Source of the DNA: SIG77 sp045589595
Lineage (GTDB): Bacteria; Verrucomicrobiota; Lentisphaeria; Victivallales; UBA1829
DNA: 64,000 bases
NCBI GenBank assembly: GCA_045589595.1
Contig: JAZNPK010000032.1
Coordinates: forward strand, 191,538 to 255,537
Reading direction: 5' to 3'
Made by a program: the position numbers and the translations under genes. Below are positions 16,820-26,038 of this stretch, in pieces; the stretch's first letter is position 1; every line of letters starts with the position of its first letter. The notes beneath the pieces are model-generated. The model saw nothing but the letters and a program-made list of their open reading frames with translations. It was not told the origin of the DNA and did not search any database.

Positions 16820-18157
16820 ATGGAACAGCAGACATTTCTTTATCCGGAGCGGGAACCCCGATTCAAAGCGTTGATCCCCTTTTTCGTTTTTCTTGTGTTT
16901 TATCTCGGTCTTTCCATCTGGGCGAAAGATTTTTATTGCGTGCCGATGCCCGTGGCGTTTATCGTGGCATCTGCCACTGCCATGCTGCTGGACCGCAAAC
17001 AGAAACTTGCAAACAAGATCGAAGTTTACGCCAAAGGTATGGGCGATAACAATATCATGATCATGTGCCTGATTTTTGTGCTTGCCGGAGCCTTTGCCGC
17101 CACTGCAAAAGCTATGGGTGCAGTGGATTCCGCCGTTCTCATCGCACGGCATCTGATCCCGGATCAACTGATCCTTGCCGGATTCTTTCTGGTGGCATGT
17201 TTCATTTCCCTCGCCATCGGTACCAGCTGCGGAACGATTGCCGCGCTGACGCCCATCGCGGTGGGATTGGTGGAAAGTATGGGCGTTTCGCCCGCATTGA
17301 TGGTGGGCGCTGTGATCGGCGGTGCCATGTTCGGCGATAATATGTCCATGATCTCCGATACCACCATTGCCGCCACCCGCACGCAGGGCGTTGCCATGCG
17401 CGACAAATTCCTGATGAACCTGCGGATGGCACTGCCTGCCGCCATAACCGCCATTGTGCTGTATCTGTGTCTCGGTAAAACGACCGGTACCGCCGGAGAA
17501 CTTCAGAGCGTCACATGGAGTCATATCTGGGCAGTTCTGCCTTATATCGTGATCCTGGCAGGGGCGTTGTGCGGCATCAATGTGATGGCATTGCTGTTTC
17601 TGGGCAGCGTGATGTCTATGGTCATCGGTATCCTGAACGGAGATCTGACATTCTGGACCGCGCTTTCCGAGGTGGGAAAAGGCGTCCTCGGTATGTCTGA
17701 AACATTGATCGTAGCCATTCTTGCCGGTGGCCTGCTGGGTGTGATCCGGCACAACGGCGGGATCAGTTATCTGCTGCAGAAGATCGAAAAAGCCATTGCC
17801 GGTACCCGCGGCTGTGAATTCGGTGTGGCATTGCTCGTGACTGTGGTGAACCTTTTTACCGCCAACAATACAGTAGCGATCGTTGTTGCCGGACCGGTTG
17901 CAAGAAGTCTGTCGGAAAAATATCAGTGTGATCCCCGCCGGATCGCCAGTATTCTTGACGCCACATCCTGCGTGGTGCAGGGGTTGATCCCTTACGGCGC
18001 ACAGATCCTTATTGCGATCGGCGTCGCAAAAAATGCGGGTCTGGAAATCTCTTCCATTCTCCTGATCGCATCACTGTACTATCCGTTTTTCCTGCTGCTG
18101 TCTCTGGTGGTTTCGATCATTTTCCCCCGTTTTACCCGGGTCGCAAAACCGCACTGA
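16820..18157 (+). CDS. NhaC-family Na+/H+ antiporter-like transporter
   Basis: The protein has 445 aa with about 11-12 transmembrane segments. Family features include the conserved central region GTSCGTIAALTPIAVGL and GGAMFGDNMSMISDTTIAATRTQGVAMRDKF (acidic FGDN...SDTT), and the later NLFTANNTVAIVVAGPVAR. NhaC members exchange Na+ for H+; some relatives exchange amino acids or organic acids (malate/lactate). Its location head-to-head with a glycan-catabolism operon could mean a solute-uptake role linked to that pathway, but Na+/H+ exchange is the default reading. It ends 7 nt from a convergent gene with no obvious terminator between them. Confidence 0.87.
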   Translation: MEQQTFLYPEREPRFKALIPFFVFLVFYLGLSIWAKDFYCVPMPVAFIVASATAMLLDRKQKLANKIEVYAKGMGDNNIMIMCLIFVLAGAFAATAKAMGAVDSAVLIARHLIPDQLILAGFFLVACFISLAIGTSCGTIAALTPIAVGLVESMGVSPALMVGAVIGGAMFGDNMSMISDTTIAATRTQGVAMRDKFLMNLRMALPAAITAIVLYLCLGKTTGTAGELQSVTWSHIWAVLPYIVILAGALCGINVMALLFLGSVMSMVIGILNGDLTFWTALSEVGKGVLGMSETLIVAILAGGLLGVIRHNGGISYLLQKIEKAIAGTRGCEFGVALLVTVVNLFTANNTVAIVVAGPVARSLSEKYQCDPRRIASILDATSCVVQGLIPYGAQILIAIGVAKNAGLEISSILLIASLYYPFFLLLSLVVSIIFPRFTRVAKPH

Positions 18158-18164
18158 GGAAGTC

Positions 18165-19526
18165 TTACTGCTGAAAGACGACCTGATCAATGACGACTTT
18201 GCCTTTGACGGTAAAGTGTATGCAGGTCATGTGTGAATTATCCGTCGGAGCGGGGAATGTGCCGGAGATTTGATAAAGTTTTCCCGGTGGAATCTCACAA
18301 AATATTTTATCCGGATTCCATATTCTCTTTTCATCTTTTCCTTTTGTAACAAAAGTCAGTATGACGAGCGATGGTGTTCCGGCTTCGTTTCTGACAAAAA
18401 GGGAATATGCAGCCCCGTTTTTCAGGTACACATAGCGGGGACTGAATGCCGAACCGTAACTTGTTTTCGTTGAATCAACAAACAGAGAGTACGCACCGGC
18501 GATGGGGTTTTTTGCAGAAACATACATATCCGGCTGCGGTTTGTCCTTAAACCATGCACCGTAAGAGAGCCACCAGGCGTATGGAAAATATTTTTCCGGA
18601 TGTTCGTCAAAGACGGTGATCCCCATTGCTTTCAGGGCGGCTTTTCTGGCTTCCTGCTGTTTTTGCGGACGCAGTTGTTCAAAATCACCGTTGACGCAGA
18701 AATTGTTCTTTGCCGTTACGGACGGAACCGGTCCGTTCCACTCCTTCATATTCGGGCATCCGGCAGTGAATCTGGCGAGCAGTAATTCCTTGTTTTTCCG
18801 TTTCGAGACGAAGCTGCGTTTCAGGATCTCCCATTTGCCGTCACCCGGTTGCAGTCCAAGCGTTTCTGCAGTGGGTTCAACATCTTTTTTCCGGAGATAG
18901 AAAAAGAAATAGTGATCGCCCGGATCATTTTTCAACCGTTTCAATTTGTTCCGGAGCTGATCCTCTATTGAAATTTTATCGTTTTTGGGGATCCGGGAGA
19001 TTTGTTTGATGGGAGTATTGCTGTAATATCCGAAGAGTTCCGGATCGGCATCGACCTGAACAGGATTGTTTTTTTCGCCCGGTAGTTCACGGTAAAAACG
19101 GCAGGTTTCCGGCAACACAGTGTCGTAAGGATTGAAATTCAATGATTTTACGATCCCGGCAATGGAAAGCCCGATCATAAACAGCCATGGAATGATCCGG
19201 CAGATCAGGTTCCGGTACGGAATGATCTGCTTTTTGTCGAACCGCATCAGCAGCCACCGGCAGATGGTGTTGAGTTTGAAACAGAAGCAAACCGTAAAAA
19301 TCGTTGCGGGGTAAATGAGAAACGAAGAATAGCGCCCCGATGCCATCAGGGAAATTGCGCAAAGACGCCAGATCAGCATAATACAAACTGCGACAAAAAT
19401 GATCCAGTAAAACGGTTTCCGCTTCCGGCGGAACAGAAACAGGGATGTGATGATCCACAGAAATGCCCCGACAGCCAGCGGCTCAAACAGAATACGCGGA
19501 ATGGATTGAAGCAGATATTCCATCAT
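18165..19526 (-). CDS. Second half of a split GT-C membrane glycosyltransferase (helices plus C-terminal extracytoplasmic domain)
   Basis: The protein has 453 aa. It begins directly with hydrophobic helices (about residues 10-30, 40-60, 68-90, 110-130), then has a soluble beta-rich domain (residues ~140-453) ending GKVVIDQVVFQQ, which looks like a lectin-like module (VNGDFEQL...GAYSLFVDSTKT). The upstream partner (19523-20350) holds the first membrane half typical of GT39 proteins, so the two together resemble one enzyme. The ATG overlaps that partner's stop (ATGA), and an AGGAGG Shine-Dalgarno lies inside the partner's acidic tail, so separate but coupled translation is likely. Confidence 0.7.
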   Translation of the reverse strand: MMEYLLQSIPRILFEPLAVGAFLWIITSLFLFRRKRKPFYWIIFVAVCIMLIWRLCAISLMASGRYSSFLIYPATIFTVCFCFKLNTICRWLLMRFDKKQIIPYRNLICRIIPWLFMIGLSIAGIVKSLNFNPYDTVLPETCRFYRELPGEKNNPVQVDADPELFGYYSNTPIKQISRIPKNDKISIEDQLRNKLKRLKNDPGDHYFFFYLRKKDVEPTAETLGLQPGDGKWEILKRSFVSKRKNKELLLARFTAGCPNMKEWNGPVPSVTAKNNFCVNGDFEQLRPQKQQEARKAALKAMGITVFDEHPEKYFPYAWWLSYGAWFKDKPQPDMYVSAKNPIAGAYSLFVDSTKTSYGSAFSPRYVYLKNGAAYSLFVRNEAGTPSLVILTFVTKGKDEKRIWNPDKIFCEIPPGKLYQISGTFPAPTDNSHMTCIHFTVKGKVVIDQVVFQQ

Positions 19527-20350
19527 GGCTGCTGTTCCTCCTCTTCCTGATTACTGTATTGCTGTTTCGCCTTCATCGCTTTCTGCTCAAAATAAGTCCG
19601 GTAAATCTCATCTGCGTTGTCCGTACCCATAATGTGGCATAACAGAGATGCCGATGCGAGAAATGCGGCAAGCATATAGAATCCGTACAGAAAATACTGA
19701 CGCACAGTCAGATATTTTGTGCAGACAAGAATGGTCAGCGCGACCGCGGTCAGCAGAAGAAATTCCGCCGTTTCATACCGTGTGAGAAAGGACATCGAGA
19801 ACAGGATCCCGCCCAATACCCAGAAATACCACTTTTTTCTGCGGATCCCCGCACAAATACTCCAGACCGCCGATCCGGAAAGAAACAGAAAGATCATATC
19901 CCGCTGCACCTGAACCGATAATTCATTCAACGCCGGATGCATTGCCAGCAGCAGCGCAGAACAAAGGGCAATGATCCGGTTGCGCGTGACCTCAAAAGCG
20001 ATCCCGAAGCCGACCAGCGGCGCAAATGTTCCGAGTACAAGATTGATCCCGACCCCCGCCTGTGCCGCAGTCAGACCGAAATACATCAGACATTTTGCGC
20101 AATACAGGAAAAACGGCGGGATCCAGTACCCTTCCCAGTATTGCAGAAGAGCATTGAAATCGTTGCTGTCCGACCAGATTTTGATCAACTGAACATACAA
20201 CGCCCCGTCCCGCGACAATGTCGGTTCCAGAAAAAGCCCTGCAATTTTCAGCAGAAAACCGCACAAAAGAATGATGGACAGAGAAAGCAGCATTCCGCAT
20301 CTGCTCTGCAGAAAACGCAGAAACCGGTTGTGCCGTTCAGCGGGAGTCAT
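19523..20350 (-). CDS. First half of a split GT39-like membrane glycosyltransferase
   Basis: The protein has 275 aa. It has about 6-7 transmembrane helices. After TM1 comes SRDGALYVQLIKIW, with the aspartate expected for catalysis in GT39/PMT-type enzymes, and later VQVQRDMIFLFLSG and TRYETAEFLLL (typical of lipid-linked-sugar transferases). The chain ends in an acidic/Gln tail (NQEEEEQQP) instead of the remaining helices and luminal domain, which are encoded in the next, overlapping frame. It overlaps the upstream GT2 gene by ATGA (20347-20350). Part of the polysaccharide locus. Sugar and acceptor unknown. Confidence 0.75.
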   Translation of the reverse strand: MTPAERHNRFLRFLQSRCGMLLSLSIILLCGFLLKIAGLFLEPTLSRDGALYVQLIKIWSDSNDFNALLQYWEGYWIPPFFLYCAKCLMYFGLTAAQAGVGINLVLGTFAPLVGFGIAFEVTRNRIIALCSALLLAMHPALNELSVQVQRDMIFLFLSGSAVWSICAGIRRKKWYFWVLGGILFSMSFLTRYETAEFLLLTAVALTILVCTKYLTVRQYFLYGFYMLAAFLASASLLCHIMGTDNADEIYRTYFEQKAMKAKQQYSNQEEEEQQP

Positions 20351-21177
20351 TTGTTCGCCCCGGAGTTGAGTGGTATGTTGTTTTGCAGTTTGTTCAAAAA
20401 ATCATATTCGCGCCGCGGAACACGTTTGACCTTGAAAAAACTTTTGATGAAAAATTGGGTGAAGATCAGAAAAATGGATGTTAACACAGAACAGTTTGCA
20501 TAATAATGCGAAACAATAAAATGTGCCTTCAGCATTTTAAATTTGTTGCGTGAGATCCCATGAGCCTGAATCCGGTAAAGAGCCAGACATTCCGGTATCC
20601 CCATGGCATTTTTCATTTTTTTTACAACCTGCAAAAACAAAGCGCGATCATTATTTTTTCTGACATCCGGCGTATAGATCTTACCGGATTGCCGTTGATC
20701 ATACATTACAGTGAGGCACCCCGGCCATTCATGCATCAACAGTTTCGCGTAAGTCAATTTTTTTACTGTTTTGATCTTTTTTCCGCAGGACTGATTGTTT
20801 TCCGAAATCTGTTCGTATTCGGAAAATGAAAAATCACAATTGTTTTTCAACATAAAGTCCAATTGTTTTTCCAGTTTTTCCGGAAACCAGATATCATCTG
20901 AATCGAGAAAAGCAAGATAATCGCCATTTGCAATCTCTATGGCTTTGTTTCTGGTAACTGCCGTGCCGGAATTTTTTTCATTTCGCCCGACTTTGATCCG
21001 GGAGTCTTTCCGTGCATACTCCAGAGCAATTTCGTAACTGCCATCTGAAGAACAATCATCCTGAATCAGCATTTCCCAATTCTGATAAGTCTGATTGAGT
21101 ACGCTTTCAATGGTCAGCGCAATATAAGACACAGCATTGTAATTCGGTGTGATAATAGAAATAAGCGGGGCATTCAT
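20347..21177 (-). CDS. Family 2 glycosyltransferase
   Basis: The protein has 276 aa. The start at 21177 is preferred because it has AAGGA upstream and begins with the canonical MNAPLISIITPNYNA; the longer frame would overlap ugd. It shows GT-A features: ISIITPNYN, IQDDCSSDGSYEIA, RNKAIEIANGDYLAFLDSDDIW (DXD). The C-terminal helix likely associates with the membrane. It transfers a sugar from a nucleotide donor onto a lipid-linked repeat unit. Seven nt after ugd and coupled to the split GT-C genes. Confidence 0.88.
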   Translation of the reverse strand: MNAPLISIITPNYNAVSYIALTIESVLNQTYQNWEMLIQDDCSSDGSYEIALEYARKDSRIKVGRNEKNSGTAVTRNKAIEIANGDYLAFLDSDDIWFPEKLEKQLDFMLKNNCDFSFSEYEQISENNQSCGKKIKTVKKLTYAKLLMHEWPGCLTVMYDQRQSGKIYTPDVRKNNDRALFLQVVKKMKNAMGIPECLALYRIQAHGISRNKFKMLKAHFIVSHYYANCSVLTSIFLIFTQFFIKSFFKVKRVPRREYDFLNKLQNNIPLNSGANK

Positions 21178-21184
21178 GCGGCGG

Positions 21185-22384
21185 TCAATCCTTGGCAAAC
21201 AGGTCACGCGTATAGATCTTCTGCCGGACATCGTTCAGGCATTCCGCCAAACGGTTTGCGACGATCAGGGAAGATGATTTTTTGAACTCATCCAGATCAT
21301 TAACAACCGGGCAACCGAGATAAGTACTTCCGGATTTCAGAGACGGTTCATAGATTTGGATCTGGATCTGATGCTGTTTCAAACGCTTGATGATGCCGAG
21401 AATGGAACTTTCCCGGAAATTATCACTTCCGGATTTCATAGCAAGACGGAAAATTCCCACCGTGGCTTTTTCCACACCGTTCAGTTTTTCAAGGATCCGC
21501 GCAGTGGAAAAATCTTTTCTTGTTTTGTTTGCCTTGACAATTGCGGACATGATATCCTGGGGGATCTCGCCGAAGTTGGAAAGCAGTTGCTTGGTATCCT
21601 TGGGCAGACAATATCCGCCGTAACCGAAAGATGGATTGTTGTAATGCGTTCCGATCCGCGGATCAAGGCAGATCCCATCGATCAGATTTTTTGCATCCAA
21701 ACCGTTGACTTCTGCAAATGTATCCAGTTCATTGAAGTATGCCACGCGCAGAGCAAGGTAGGTGTTTGCAAACAGTTTTACCGCCTCGGCTTCCGCCGTT
21801 TCCATAAGCAGTATGGGAACATCTTCTTTCAATGCCGCGTCACGCAGCATACCGGAAAATGTTTTTGCCGCTTCCTGCTGCTGCGGATCGCTCAGGTCGG
21901 CGCCCACAATAATACGGCTGGGATAAAGATTGTCGTACAACGCTTTGGATTCCCGGAGAAATTCCGGGCTGAACAGAATATTTTTTACATTCAGCAGCTG
22001 ATTGATCTTCCGGGTGAAGCCGATGGGAATCGTAGATTTGATCACAATATATGCCGACGGATTTACCCGCTCAACCTGCCGGATGACGCTTTCCACGGAG
22101 GATGTGTCAAAATAATTTTCCTGTGGATCATAGTTCGTAGGCGTTGCAATGATCACAAAATCTGCATCACTGTATGCGGAAACAGCATCGACTGTCGCGG
22201 TCAGATTCAGCTCTTTTTCCTGCAAATACTGCTCGATCGCCTCATCTGCGATCGGGGAGATGCGCCGGTTGAGCATGTCCACTTTTTCCGGGATCACATC
22301 AACCGCTTTGACCTGATGCTGCTGACTCAGCAGCACTGCCATAGACAGCCCCACATAGCCTGTTCCTGCCACCGCAATTTTCAT
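21185..22384 (-). CDS. ugd: UDP-glucose 6-dehydrogenase
   Basis: The protein has 399 aa. The N-terminal NAD site is VAGTGYVGLSMAVLLSQQHQV. Family motifs include FVIIATPTNYD, IKSTIPIGFT, FSPEFLRES and the catalytic cysteine region FGYGGYCLPKDTKQL (about 250-262). The C-terminus has the UDP-binding domain. It oxidises UDP-glucose to UDP-glucuronate with two NAD+. It heads a transcript from a consensus promoter and supplies GlcA for the polysaccharide made by the neighbouring genes. Confidence 0.94.
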   Translation of the reverse strand: MKIAVAGTGYVGLSMAVLLSQQHQVKAVDVIPEKVDMLNRRISPIADEAIEQYLQEKELNLTATVDAVSAYSDADFVIIATPTNYDPQENYFDTSSVESVIRQVERVNPSAYIVIKSTIPIGFTRKINQLLNVKNILFSPEFLRESKALYDNLYPSRIIVGADLSDPQQQEAAKTFSGMLRDAALKEDVPILLMETAEAEAVKLFANTYLALRVAYFNELDTFAEVNGLDAKNLIDGICLDPRIGTHYNNPSFGYGGYCLPKDTKQLLSNFGEIPQDIMSAIVKANKTRKDFSTARILEKLNGVEKATVGIFRLAMKSGSDNFRESSILGIIKRLKQHQIQIQIYEPSLKSGSTYLGCPVVNDLDEFKKSSSLIVANRLAECLNDVRQKIYTRDLFAKD

Positions 22385-22460
22385 AAATCAATTTCCTGTT
22401 CAATATTTCAGTCGCAATTTTTGCACAACACTGTGAAATGCCGATTGTTGTTTCAAAAGC

Positions 22461-22489
22461 AATATAACACACAAACGTCTGTTTGTCAA
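22461..22489 (-). promoter_or_regulatory. Consensus promoter of the ugd transcript with a palindrome in its spacer
   Basis: Minus strand TTGACA (22484-22489), 17 bp spacer, TATATT (22461-22466). An inverted repeat ACAAAC-N4-GTTTGT (22471-22486) covers the spacer and the edge of the -35, a typical position for a repressor operator. Confidence 0.75.
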
Positions 22490-22542
22490 CCACAATATAG
22501 AGGCGCCGGCGAAAAAGCAAACCCCGATTGTCGGCAGGTCAG

Positions 22543-23607
22543 TCAGAGGGTTCTTCCGGTCAGCGACAGGATTCTGCCGAGAATTTTGCTGTTTACGGTT
22601 TCTGACTCTAATTCTTCCCGGAATTTTTTCAGTGCATTGGTTGCAAGATACTGATATTGGCTGTCATCCATTTCCGCAATTGCTTTTTTCAGTGAATCCA
22701 GATCATTCGGCGGGATCAGGATCCCGTCATGCCGGTCGGATACAAATTCCGGAATAAAACGGGATTTTGTGGTAATCGAAGGAAGTCCTACCGCCATCGC
22801 TTCAATAATGATCCCGGGATATCCTTCTCCCGGATGAAATGTCGGCAGCAAAAGCACATCATAGTTTGAAAGGACCTGTGGAACATCGTACGGAGCCACC
22901 ACCCCCTTGTAGCTTGTCCGGGGTGAATCAAAATAGGCTTCATTGTATTTCGATTCGGTAAACGGTCCGTAAAAATCACAGGTTATTTCCGGATCAGGAG
23001 AAGATTTTATGGCTTCCAGAATCAGATCCACACCCTTCATTTCCAGAATCCGGGAAAGAAAAACAAATCTTTTTCTGTACTTGCCGGTTCGTACAGTGGC
23101 AGGGGCACAGCGGACATTCGGAAATTTGAGGACGCGATCCCCTTGTGAGACGATCGTGCGGAAAAAGTTTATCAGACCGTTTGTCTCTGTATAAATCAAA
23201 TCCGCGGAATTGAGAGCTTTTTTGGACAGATAACGGGTCAGAAAACCGGATCTTTTGTATCGCTCATCAAAATATCCGCCATAAACTCTGAAAACAACTT
23301 TTGTCCGGAATAATTTGCAAAGCGGTGTCAGCAGAGGGAAAACTTTCAATGCTCCATTATAGGAAACATTGAACATCACCGTATGAACTTTCCGGAGATT
23401 CAGGAGAACACGCCAGAACAGATAAATGGAATTGAAAAGAAAAGCAAATTTTCCTTCAAAACGGTTGGTTGGAATATGAACGAAATCAACACCGTGCGAC
23501 CTGCAAAAATCCAGCAGGTTATCCGTCAGTACGGTACATCCGCCAAGTGTGTTTTTTTGGCTGGGAACAGTGATCGCGCCAATGGTCAGAAGTTTCTTTT
23601 TATTCAT
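22543..23607 (-). CDS. Family 4 glycosyltransferase
   Basis: The protein has 354 aa. The start at 23607 is supported by GGAGA 8 nt upstream; the longer frame adds 8 residues. It has two Rossmann-like domains of the GT-B fold. The C-terminal donor site shows FVFLSRILEMKGVDLILEAI and the EX7E-type GEGYPGIIIEAMAVGLP. It is a retaining transferase acting in the cytoplasm on the lipid-linked repeat unit. It follows the polymerase-like gene by 20 nt. Confidence 0.88.
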   Translation of the reverse strand: MNKKKLLTIGAITVPSQKNTLGGCTVLTDNLLDFCRSHGVDFVHIPTNRFEGKFAFLFNSIYLFWRVLLNLRKVHTVMFNVSYNGALKVFPLLTPLCKLFRTKVVFRVYGGYFDERYKRSGFLTRYLSKKALNSADLIYTETNGLINFFRTIVSQGDRVLKFPNVRCAPATVRTGKYRKRFVFLSRILEMKGVDLILEAIKSSPDPEITCDFYGPFTESKYNEAYFDSPRTSYKGVVAPYDVPQVLSNYDVLLLPTFHPGEGYPGIIIEAMAVGLPSITTKSRFIPEFVSDRHDGILIPPNDLDSLKKAIAEMDDSQYQYLATNALKKFREELESETVNSKILGRILSLTGRTL

Positions 23608-23627
23608 AAATGAGGTCTCCGTATTTA

Positions 23628-24932
23628 TCAATTCGGGGGGGATTCAGTTTTTAAGGATTCGGGACAAAGACTTTTCATTCCTGCTGGAGAATGGGCTGGA
23701 AGCTGGAATGCCAAAATCAACATGCCGAAATAGAAAAAATAATCCCACAGATGGGAAGATGGCAGGATCGTGATAACATAAGTCGCAAGCATTAATATGA
23801 ATTTTTTTGTCGGACACGCAAGAAAGCATGTAAACAAAAACAGAAAAAGCAGAAATGCTGTAATGATACCATATCTCACAATAAAGCCTTTGAGGTCCAC
23901 TGAACGCATATAACGCGTCTGTTCTGCTGAAAAGTTCCGATCCCCCAGAAACAGATCACTGCTGTGGCAGAATTGATTGTAGAAGAAATCATCAAATGCC
24001 GGCGAGGATCGATTGTACTGAACGACTTCGTCACGGTCCGCATTCATAAAACGGTTGAAAATGTAAGTGTGAACTGCACTGTCTTCAGAGAATGCAAAGT
24101 ACAGGATAAGTAAAGTCGCGATACCCAGGATCGCACTCCACAGAATCAGCACAAATTTTTTATCCATAAATAATTTTACCGCCACTGCAAAACAGAAGAT
24201 CAGATATGCCGCCAGAGAACAGCTGAGCAGCATAATGAAAAACAGGATCTTGCTTGATCTTTTTTTGAAATCAAGACCGTTGATCACAAGGAAAAACAGA
24301 CATGCCTTTCCGCAAGAAGATGGTTCAAGAAGAAACGCCTGAAAACGGTTAAGGGTATTCAACCCGAAATATTCGTAATAAAATTCCCAGAAAAAGAAAT
24401 AATTTTTGAATACATATTGCGTAATTTCTAAGTTTTCTTCATTTACGATCGTCATTTTCCATGGCAGCGGAACATTTCCAACCTTGACCAGAAGCCATGC
24501 CCCTAAAGATATGCAGACCATCACGGTAAAATATCCGGTACACTTTTCAATCAGGTCCTGTTTATATTCCGGCTTGAGCAGAAAAAGCTGCGCAAATATA
24601 AATACCTTCATAAATAGAGATATCATTCCATTGAAGTTGTAATACCCTATATATACGAAAAGGGACGTAATAAAGAACAGGAAAATACAAGCAAATATTC
24701 TGCCATTAAGCGGGATAAAAGCAGATCGTGTTTTGATATAGAAAAATGATGTCATCAGGAACATGAATAACAGCTGATAACCGCTGTGGATCGCAAATAC
24801 CCCGCCCAGAGAACACAGTGCTGTAATCAGAAATGCCACGCAAAAAAATTTCCAGACAAAAGTGTTTTTCAGATCCGGATCTGTTCCAATCGCTGACATC
24901 ATGTTTTCTGTATTTCCCGTTGCGTTGTTCAT
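23628..24932 (-). CDS. O-antigen/capsule polymerase-like membrane protein (Wzy-type)
   Basis: The protein has 434 aa from the ATG at 24932, chosen because the AGGGA box is 8 nt away; the ATG at 24938 is only 2 nt from it. It has about 10-11 transmembrane helices, a large periplasmic loop in the middle to late part (NRFMNADRDEVVQYNRSSPAFDDFFYNQFCHSS), and aromatic-rich helices typical of the highly diverged Wzy polymerases. The assignment rests on topology and on its place between glycosyltransferases and a flippase; sequence motifs are not diagnostic. Confidence 0.7.
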   Translation of the reverse strand: MNNATGNTENMMSAIGTDPDLKNTFVWKFFCVAFLITALCSLGGVFAIHSGYQLLFMFLMTSFFYIKTRSAFIPLNGRIFACIFLFFITSLFVYIGYYNFNGMISLFMKVFIFAQLFLLKPEYKQDLIEKCTGYFTVMVCISLGAWLLVKVGNVPLPWKMTIVNEENLEITQYVFKNYFFFWEFYYEYFGLNTLNRFQAFLLEPSSCGKACLFFLVINGLDFKKRSSKILFFIMLLSCSLAAYLIFCFAVAVKLFMDKKFVLILWSAILGIATLLILYFAFSEDSAVHTYIFNRFMNADRDEVVQYNRSSPAFDDFFYNQFCHSSDLFLGDRNFSAEQTRYMRSVDLKGFIVRYGIITAFLLFLFLFTCFLACPTKKFILMLATYVITILPSSHLWDYFFYFGMLILAFQLPAHSPAGMKSLCPESLKTESPPN

Positions 24933-25034
24933 ATTCATTATCCCTGAAGCGTTTTATCCGGACTTTCCGCCGTGAAAGTTGAATATGATGTAAAACCAAA
25001 TCAACCTCCAGTAAGTGTAACAGATAAAGACTGC

Positions 25035-26000
25035 TTACCTCCCCTTCCGCTGTCGGCTGAGCGTTTCGTAATCCTTTTGCAGATTTTTCGGCAAAAGAAA
25101 ATAAAGACAAAAACCCGCAAAAAATACACATTTCCGGAACAGGGTCAGATTTTTATCAAAAAAACAACCGGCAACCAAACCGGAAAAGTGTTTATAGAAA
25201 TCCCCGGTCGATAAGAGCCTGCGTCTGATGATACGCAGTGCCAGTGATCTGCGTCTGCTATTCAGGTGAGATGTGAAGCGTTTCCCAAGCTTCTGTTCCA
25301 GAATCGCAACAGTATCGAACAGGGATTCCATTTTTGAATGATCCAGTGCCGCCGTCATTTGTGCGGAATGTTGCCTGTAACAGTAAAGAGCTTGTTTGAT
25401 ATGGCAGATCTTATTGCAGAGAAGGAGCATCTGGCAGACCCGCAGCATATCCTCTGCCATGATGATATGATCCGGACAATGAATACGGGGATCCAGAGCA
25501 ATTTCTCTTTTGAACAGTTTGTTCCAAACGGCACCAACTGATGAGCCGGATAAAATTTCTTTTATCAGTGCTTCCGGCTCACGCTTCCCCTGCAGGGAAA
25601 GCCGTTTTATTTCTGTGTCTTTACACTTATTGATATCACAATAGACCATATCTGCGTTGTTTTCAACCGCCTGATTGTACAGTGTTTCATACATGGCAGG
25701 ATCCACCCAGTCGTCTGAATCACAGTGGATGATATAGGAGCCGCTTGCTTGAGCAAGTCCGGTTTTGCGGGCCGCAACAAGGCCGCCATTTTTTTCGTGA
25801 TGAATGATTTTTGTCTGATTTTTCCGTTGCGGATATTCTTCCAAAACCTTCTGGATAACAGCAATGCTGCCGTCCGGCGAACAATCATCAACAAAAATAT
25901 ATTCCAGATCGTCCAATGTCTGTTCGAATAATGATCGCGCGCACTTTTCGATATATTTTTCGACCCCGTAAACAGGGATTACAACAGAAACTTTCGGCAT
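25035..26000 (-). CDS. Family 2 glycosyltransferase
   Basis: The protein has 321 aa. GT-A features include VSVVIPVYGVEKYIEKCARSL, FVDDCSPDGS, GLAQASGSYIIHCDSDDWVDP (DXD) and MVYCDINK. The C-terminus has a hydrophobic stretch (KCVFFAGFCLYFLL). GAGGAAAG lies 6-7 nt before ATG. It adds one sugar to the polysaccharide repeat unit. About 40 nt downstream of the GT32 gene. A 100-nt gap with no recognisable promoter separates it from the polymerase. Confidence 0.88.
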   Translation of the reverse strand: MPKVSVVIPVYGVEKYIEKCARSLFEQTLDDLEYIFVDDCSPDGSIAVIQKVLEEYPQRKNQTKIIHHEKNGGLVAARKTGLAQASGSYIIHCDSDDWVDPAMYETLYNQAVENNADMVYCDINKCKDTEIKRLSLQGKREPEALIKEILSGSSVGAVWNKLFKREIALDPRIHCPDHIIMAEDMLRVCQMLLLCNKICHIKQALYCYRQHSAQMTAALDHSKMESLFDTVAILEQKLGKRFTSHLNSRRRSLALRIIRRRLLSTGDFYKHFSGLVAGCFFDKNLTLFRKCVFFAGFCLYFLLPKNLQKDYETLSRQRKGR

Positions 26001-26038
26001 AATATCTTTCCTCAGTTTATGATCTTACTTTTGAAATT

